Source: Sinonovacula constricta (Eukaryota; Mollusca; Bivalvia; Cardiida; Solecurtidae). From it: a stretch of DNA of 64,000 nucleotides. The position numbers were made by a program, and so were the translations under genes. Shown here in pieces: positions 59,305 to 64,000 of the stretch. The notes below the pieces were generated by a model, which was not told where the DNA came from, did not search any database, and saw nothing but the letters and a program-made list of their open reading frames with translations. How positions within the stretch are numbered: the stretch's first letter is position 1; the number at the start of each line of letters is the position of its first letter. The stretch covers positions 21,287,669 through 21,351,668 of the forward strand of contig CM017555.1 in assembly GCA_007844125.1 (NCBI GenBank), in the 5' to 3' direction.

Positions 59305-59936
59305 GTTACGAACGTCATGTGTACCGCGAGCACTGGAAGCCATATAGATTTGATTCAACTGGTTGCATCGAAAGGCTGAAGGCAAAACATGTTTACAAAG
59401 GACTAAGTGTTTTCAAATCGGATGCGGGTTGATGACCGATATTAAGACTACCACACAGTTGTACAATATATGTGTACACATTTTCAAAGAATTGTATTAT
59501 CTTAATAAAACGCAATCAGTTTAATTATTTTAAAATCCTTCTTTGTTACTGATCAAGTACTTCTGAAAAATCTCTTGGTTGCTAATAGAACGACAAAACG
59601 CAAATTAACATTTGTGTTTACTTATATTTTAATGATTTAATAATACATGCACACAGTTACAATCAAAACATTGTAAAATACATTTAATAAACCCACACCT
59701 TACAAATATGGATATAGTTAATATACGTAAAGGTAACGTTTCACAAAAAATTATCTTGCTAGAATTTGTCACTTTTTTGTGTTGGCCGGAATACCGGGTG
59801 GTCTCATAGTAAAGTATTTTTTCGCCCTTCTTTGAAGGTCCTACTTACCCAACTCGACATCCTGACCGACGGATGAGACGAATTGTATAGCCGGCGCCTT
59901 CCTATCGATCGATTTTATGTTCAGCATAGATTGTGG
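59305..59936. other. Intergenic part of the Polinton-like block
   Basis: Near 59364 a phrase ATCGAAAGGCTGAAGGCAAA occurs that recurs on the opposite strand at about 60066. This suggests an inverted partial duplication inside the block. No other coding signal. Confidence 0.4.
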
Positions 59937-60146
59937 CTAAGGCGATATCTCTCCCGCCGGGTGTAATGAACTAAATTTCCGGTTCCCTAGAGTCACCATC
60001 GGATTGTACGTCTTCCACAATGTAGTGTACTTTGTGATTTGGTCGTGCTTTGCCTTCAGCCTTTCGATGGAAGTGTTCTCTCCATACTCTGACACTCGGG
60101 TTATACACAATTGAACTGCTTCAACAAAGTTTAGTTTCATGTTCAT
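59937..60146 (-). pseudogene. Small minus-strand coding relic of the Polinton-like block
   Basis: A 69-codon frame with helical composition (FVEAVQLCITRVSEY, then IERLKAKHDQITKYTTLW). No family recognised. It lies downstream of the ATPase relic on the same strand, so it was probably another gene of the same element. Confidence 0.35.
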
Positions 60147-60355
60147 GTCGTCGGCAACGTCGGATTCATCACCATTGTGTCCAGTTCGTCTGACATTTTG
60201 TCGATAGATTCATGTCGTCGTCGTGTTGTAATCACCGTCGCCGCTTATTCGTCAGTTTGTCGTCTGATACCATTCTTTTTAAAGGGCACCATGCTTTAAC
60301 GTGTTTTTATGTGTCTGATAACACCGTTCCGCTATCGTCGCATGAGGCAGCCTCT

Positions 60356-60960
60356 TTAAAGACTTGTGGCAACTTGTGTACTAGTACCGCTTTTCTGCGA
60401 TTCTTCCGATGGGGAGTCAATAGAAAGTTCGGGATAATCGATTCTTTGTTCCCAATGTAGGGCTTTTTCAAAGATGTGGTCTGGTGGCATCTTTCTTATA
60501 TTATCGAACACCTTGGTGCGTGTGCGTAAATATTCCGGTGTAGTGTGTTGCAGATCAAGGGTAGTTCTAAGCTGTAGGGAATCGTTTGGATACATCTGTC
60601 TGGCCAAGGTAATCACTTACTGTCTGTCCACGGGCTTGTTGAAGAGTACCAAGTAGTAGCAGTTTGTTCTCTGCGTAGGATCTTTGCTGTAGTAAAGATT
60701 GTGACTGAACGCGATGACGGATAAATTCCTATGATGGCTGTCCTCCGCAAACAAATCCGTCACTCTCGGTTCTTTCGCAGCATCAGTCGCCTTATTATCC
60801 AGAACTGTCAAGTTTTTTAATCGAGGATCCATATATAAATCTTTGTCGAAATTCAAAGGGACACCTACGGCGGTGTAAACTGTTTTTCGCATAATAGCGT
60901 TGTGCGGTTGCCATACATTGTAGAGCCAAATGATACACTGAGGCGGTAAATGTCAACCCG
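60356..60960 (-). pseudogene. Viral-type packaging ATPase relic, C-terminal part
   Basis: Minus strand, one frame from about 60950 to a stop at 60356, broken by a single in-frame TAA at 60617-60619. Visible are a hydrophobic strand where Walker B is expected (with the acidic motif altered), a SHHRNLSVI block, a YLVLFNKP block and an LARQMYP block. This order I associate with FtsK/HerA-type DNA-packaging ATPases of Polinton/adintovirus-like elements. The N-terminal part with Walker A is missing (replaced by the GCT-rich repeat at 60.97 kb). A segment after ARQMYP also seems deleted. It cannot be active. It is an old endogenous copy in the host genome. Confidence 0.5.
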
Positions 60961-60969
60961 TAAAGTGTT

Positions 60970-61270
60970 TTAGATGCTGCTGGATTTGCTGTCGATGGGA
61001 TTGCTGCTACAGCTGCAGCTGTTGGGGTTGATAAAGTTGCTGCTGCTGCTGAATTTGCTGCTACGGTTGCTGCTGATTCTGGATTTGCTGCTGCTAAATT
61101 CGTTACTGGTGCTGCTGCTGCTGGATTTGCTGCTGTTGCTGAATTTGCTGCTGTGGTTGCTGCTGCTATTGCTGCTGCTGTTGTTGCTGCCGGATTAGCT
61201 GCTTATGCTGGCTTTGCTGTTGCTGCTTTTGGATTTGCTAGTGCTGGATTTGCTGCTGCTGGATTGCTGG
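60970..61270. repeat. Imperfect (GCT)n-rich repeat
   Basis: GCTGCTG alternates with GATTTGCTGCT over 300 bp. It yields artefactual Leu-rich frames on the plus strand and Ala/Asn/Pro-rich frames on the minus strand. It directly abuts the truncated ATPase relic. Confidence 0.85.
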
Positions 61271-61330
61271 CGACCAGACTCTTACAAATTGTAATTGCAA
61301 CACATGGTGAGAGAGAGACAGAGAGAGACT

Positions 61331-61331
61331 G

Positions 61332-61397
<66 letters not shown>
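61331..61397. repeat. (ACAG)n microsatellite
   Basis: About 16 tandem CAGA units, preceded by a GAGA-rich stretch from about 61308. Confidence 0.95.
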
Positions 61398-61398
<1 letters not shown>

Positions 61399-61427
61399 GA
61401 GTTGTGTGATATAGTTTGCTTTATCAA

Positions 61428-62317
61428 ACACCATCCTATGATTATCTATATATATTGTAATTTACAGAGCAATTCTGACCGAAAAATGGTAATATACATT
61501 AGGTCAACATACGAACGCGGGTGGTGGTATACTGTTATAAATATATAATAAATGTTTGTTGTAGACAAGTCGCTCACGCTTTTAATTGAATACGCCTTTG
61601 ACAGAGCAGTGATGTTCGTTAAATAAAGTTTTCCGCTATTGTAAACACCGAATACTTTCCTGCTATGACTCTTTTACATACCCAGTGTATAGCACTAATA
61701 CAAGGGATCTCGGTTTTTTACTGACTAAATGATTTAAACACAATTGAACATCGGGTCCAGAAACATTCGCCTGCTTAAGCAAGTAAATAATGCAAAATAT
61801 TTTATTTGATAAAACAAACTGTTCGCAAACATCAACTTAAAACATTTTACAATACAAAAGACAACAATATATATTCAACATAGGCGAATATGATTTTAAT
61901 TAATGACTCTATAAAAACAGATCACACAAATGACAACAAAAACTATAAACAAAATCTGGTCATGAAAATGTTAAAGTAAATTGTATGTACATTATAACTA
62001 GTAGATTCTTCGCGGGATATTATGTAGAGAGTATGAAGTACAGAAAGGGTAATTACATCACCAGATTGTTGATAAACCTAATGTCAATTTGAGAGTTCAT
62101 GGTCTCTGAGAGTACATTGAGGTGGCAACAAAAAGGTCACCGAATTTTTATTCTTAGCTTAATGATTTGTGTTAAACAATACAGATTCTAGTATGTATTT
62201 TTTCCAGATGCTTTACCGTGGAATAGATTAAGGAAAGACTCAGGTTGGAAGATGGTTAGCCGAGATCTTTATCGTTCGCTTAAAATTCTTGTACTCGCCG
62301 GTATTGGCGCTGAGGAG
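61428..62317. other. AT-rich intergenic DNA
   Basis: No gene, exon or repeat supported. Confidence 0.45.
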
Positions 62318-62960
62318 TAAACATGGTTATTCTTTAATTGCAAAAATGCATGTTTATACACTTATAGCAAAAGATGCATGTTTATACTCTAATAAAATAA
62401 GTTTATTCTCTAATAATGCATGTTTATTCTCTTATAAAAGAAAATGCATGTTTATAGCCTTAAAGCAGAAAATGCATGTTTATACTCTGATAGAAGAAAA
62501 TTCATGTTTATACTCTAATAGCAGAAAATGCATGTCTATACCCTTATAGCAGAAAATGCATATTTATGCACTAATAGCAGAAAATGTTTATACCCTAATA
62601 GCAGGAAATGCATGTTTATACTCTAATAGCGAAAATGCATGTTTATAATCTTATAGCAGAAAATGCATGTTTATACCCTAATAGCAGGAAATGCATGTTT
62701 ATAATCTTATAGCAGAAAATGCGTGTTTATACCCTAATAATGCATGTTTATTCTCTAATAGCGAAAATACAAGTTTATTCTCTAATAATGCATGTTAATA
62801 CTCAAATAGCAGAACATAACTTTAGTAAACTTATAGCAGAAAATGCTTGTGTATACTGTAAAAGTTGAGAATACTATTGGCTAATCTTATATCTGAGAAG
62901 TCATGGTTATACTCTTTTTCCCCTTATAGTAGAAAATGCTTGTTAATAGCGAAAACACTT
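62318..62960. repeat. Minisatellite, ~27 bp unit
   Basis: More than fifteen variant copies of a unit built from AAAATGCATGTTTATACTC, then TAATAGCAG, with length changes and some units cut to ~20 bp (TAATAATGCATGTTTATTCTC). Later units are more diverged. No conserved spacer, so it is not a CRISPR array. Confidence 0.9.
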
Positions 62961-63475
62961 GTCTATACAATAGTAGGTTAAAGTAATACAAGTAGCATTT
63001 GTTTAAATATATAAAATGAAAAAAAAATTAAATGCAAATCCAAACTTGGAAAAACATCTAAGAAAATGGACAAAACAGCCTTACTCATATCTCAAGCATA
63101 TTTCTATAACCGTTTAGTGATGTGACCCAATGTGAGAATTGTAAATTGCATGTTCCTTTATGCGTTATATGTTTGTGTTTATTTTTACACAAATAAACTA
63201 GAAACAAGTGGCTATGGGAGAAAGGAAAGTATTTTTTTCTTGTTTATCGCAAATTGATAAAAAAATGGATTATAGTCGACAGACGTTTGAAACAATTAAA
63301 AAATTTTCCTTACATACAAATGTTTAAGAATAAATGCAAGTTTGGTACAACAAAATATATATCTTTTAACCGTCTACTTTATGTTGATTAAATAACAATA
63401 TAAAAAAAGAAACAGTTTACAAAAAAAACTAGCAACATCAACTGAATCATGAAACCAAATAATACAGAACATATG
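62961..63475. other. AT-rich intergenic DNA
   Basis: Nothing supported. Confidence 0.4.
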
Positions 63476-63705
63476 TATATTATGTGTGTGCGTGCGTGTG
63501 TTCGTGCGTGCGAATGTGTGTGAGGGGGAGGCGGGTACGAGCCTGTGTGTATATGCGTGCGTGTGTGTAGTGTATACCCGTAGTATACCCGTAGCAAAAC
63601 GCAAATATATATGAACACAGTAATTAATGTGCAGTATGTGTGCGCACGCGTACGTGCGAGTCTGTGTGTATATGCGTGCGATCGTGCGTGTGTGTATACC
63701 CATAG
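63476..63705. repeat. TG/CG-rich simple repeat region, internally duplicated
   Basis: Purine-pyrimidine alternating tracts (GTGTGTGCGTGCGTG) occur twice, 63481-63575 and 63637-63700, each ending in GTGTATACCC(G/A)TAG and AAACGCAA. It is a small tandem duplication of ~115 bp with Z-DNA-forming composition. Confidence 0.7.
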
Positions 63706-63822
63706 CTAAACGCAATAAAATAAACATTTTAAAAGAAACTGAACATATTTATGTTCTACGAATATCATATTTTGCAAACTAGGTAGTATTCCTTTTGTAG
63801 TGATTCAATAACTGACCTTATA

Positions 63823-64000
63823 ATGAATCAGATCTATCACACGTGTAACACATCTCTTGTCAGCTTGAATGATTCACTAATAACGTCTCTATTAACATAC
63901 AAGGACGTCGATGCCAGGCGAGTTTCTCAATTACATCATCACATAATCAGTCTACGTGGAGCAGTTGACAACTTGATATTCTGCTTCAGCTATGTTATGC
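63823..64000 (+). other. Open frame running off the right edge
   Basis: ATG at 63823 and 59 codons open to the last base. The composition is protein-like and helical (LNDSLITSLLTYKDV, RVSQLHHHIISLRGAVDNL). It could be the start of an exon continuing beyond the window, or chance. No family recognised and no acceptor chosen. Confidence 0.25.

Noticed and set aside
60974..61198. Leucine-rich protein on the plus strand
   Set aside because: The frame is a product of the imperfect GCT repeat and has no other coding support.
61203..61427. Ser/Cys/Leu repeat protein on the minus strand
   Set aside because: It is the translation of the (ACAG)n microsatellite and the GCT-rich repeat.
62318..62960. 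CRISPR-like array
   Set aside because: Units are head-to-tail and variable with no unique spacers; this is a minisatellite in eukaryotic DNA.
63374..63727. Thr/His-rich frames on the minus strand
   Set aside because: They are translations of TG/CG simple repeats.

Overview
The window is animal nuclear DNA, most likely from a bivalve mollusc. It is AT-rich, its genes are split by introns with GT/AG borders, and it carries dispersed elements with internal arrays of about 145 bp units of a kind I associate with bivalve genomes (inference from memory; no search was possible). There are no bacterial operons, CRISPR arrays, rRNA genes or convincing functional tRNA genes.

The core (about 4.7-46 kb, + strand) is a tandem pair of related multi-exon genes. 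I assembled both by matching splice sites and reading phase by hand. Gene 1 has a non-coding first exon ending at 4781, then coding exons 9235-9704 (two B-box zinc fingers), 12176-12691 (two more B-boxes) and 14259-14760 (three C2H2 fingers, then stop), giving 495 residues. Gene 2 has a first exon ending at 22970, then 25096-25565 (two B-boxes), 37640-38638 (two B-boxes plus a long acidic tail), a 43-nt microexon 39037-39079, an FN3 exon 39458-39872, a P-loop exon 42647-42822 and a last exon 44293-45627 (rest of the G domain, helices, a cysteine-rich insert), giving 1145 residues. The 5' halves of the genes are clearly duplicated, including exon 1, the intron repeat and the acceptor regions, but the C-termini differ: C2H2 fingers in one and FN3-GTPase in the other. 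The C2H2 exon still carries the decayed start of a B-box exon. All splice joins into and out of the B-box cassettes are phase 2, so they could also be mixed by alternative splicing.

A small two-exon minus-strand gene (36199-36711, 31 residues) lies in the large intron of gene 2.

The rest is mostly mobile DNA. It includes a Tc1 element with recognisable terminal repeats, a pogo/Tigger-like MITE, a family of TTAA-flanked elements (one 2.5 kb long inside a gene 2 intron), tRNA-derived SINE pieces, two classes of satellite-carrying elements, a nested pair of inverted-repeat elements at 47.1-49.1 kb and a Ty3/gypsy reverse-transcriptase fragment. Further right are an inverted-repeat element with a Crypton-like recombinase fragment (52 kb), a decayed PHD-finger gene (54-57 kb, minus), a decayed Polinton/adintovirus-like block with PC4-like and packaging-ATPase-like relics (59-61 kb), and several mini- and microsatellites.

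Exon borders, domain names and gene limits are hand predictions without alignment, domain search or RNA evidence.
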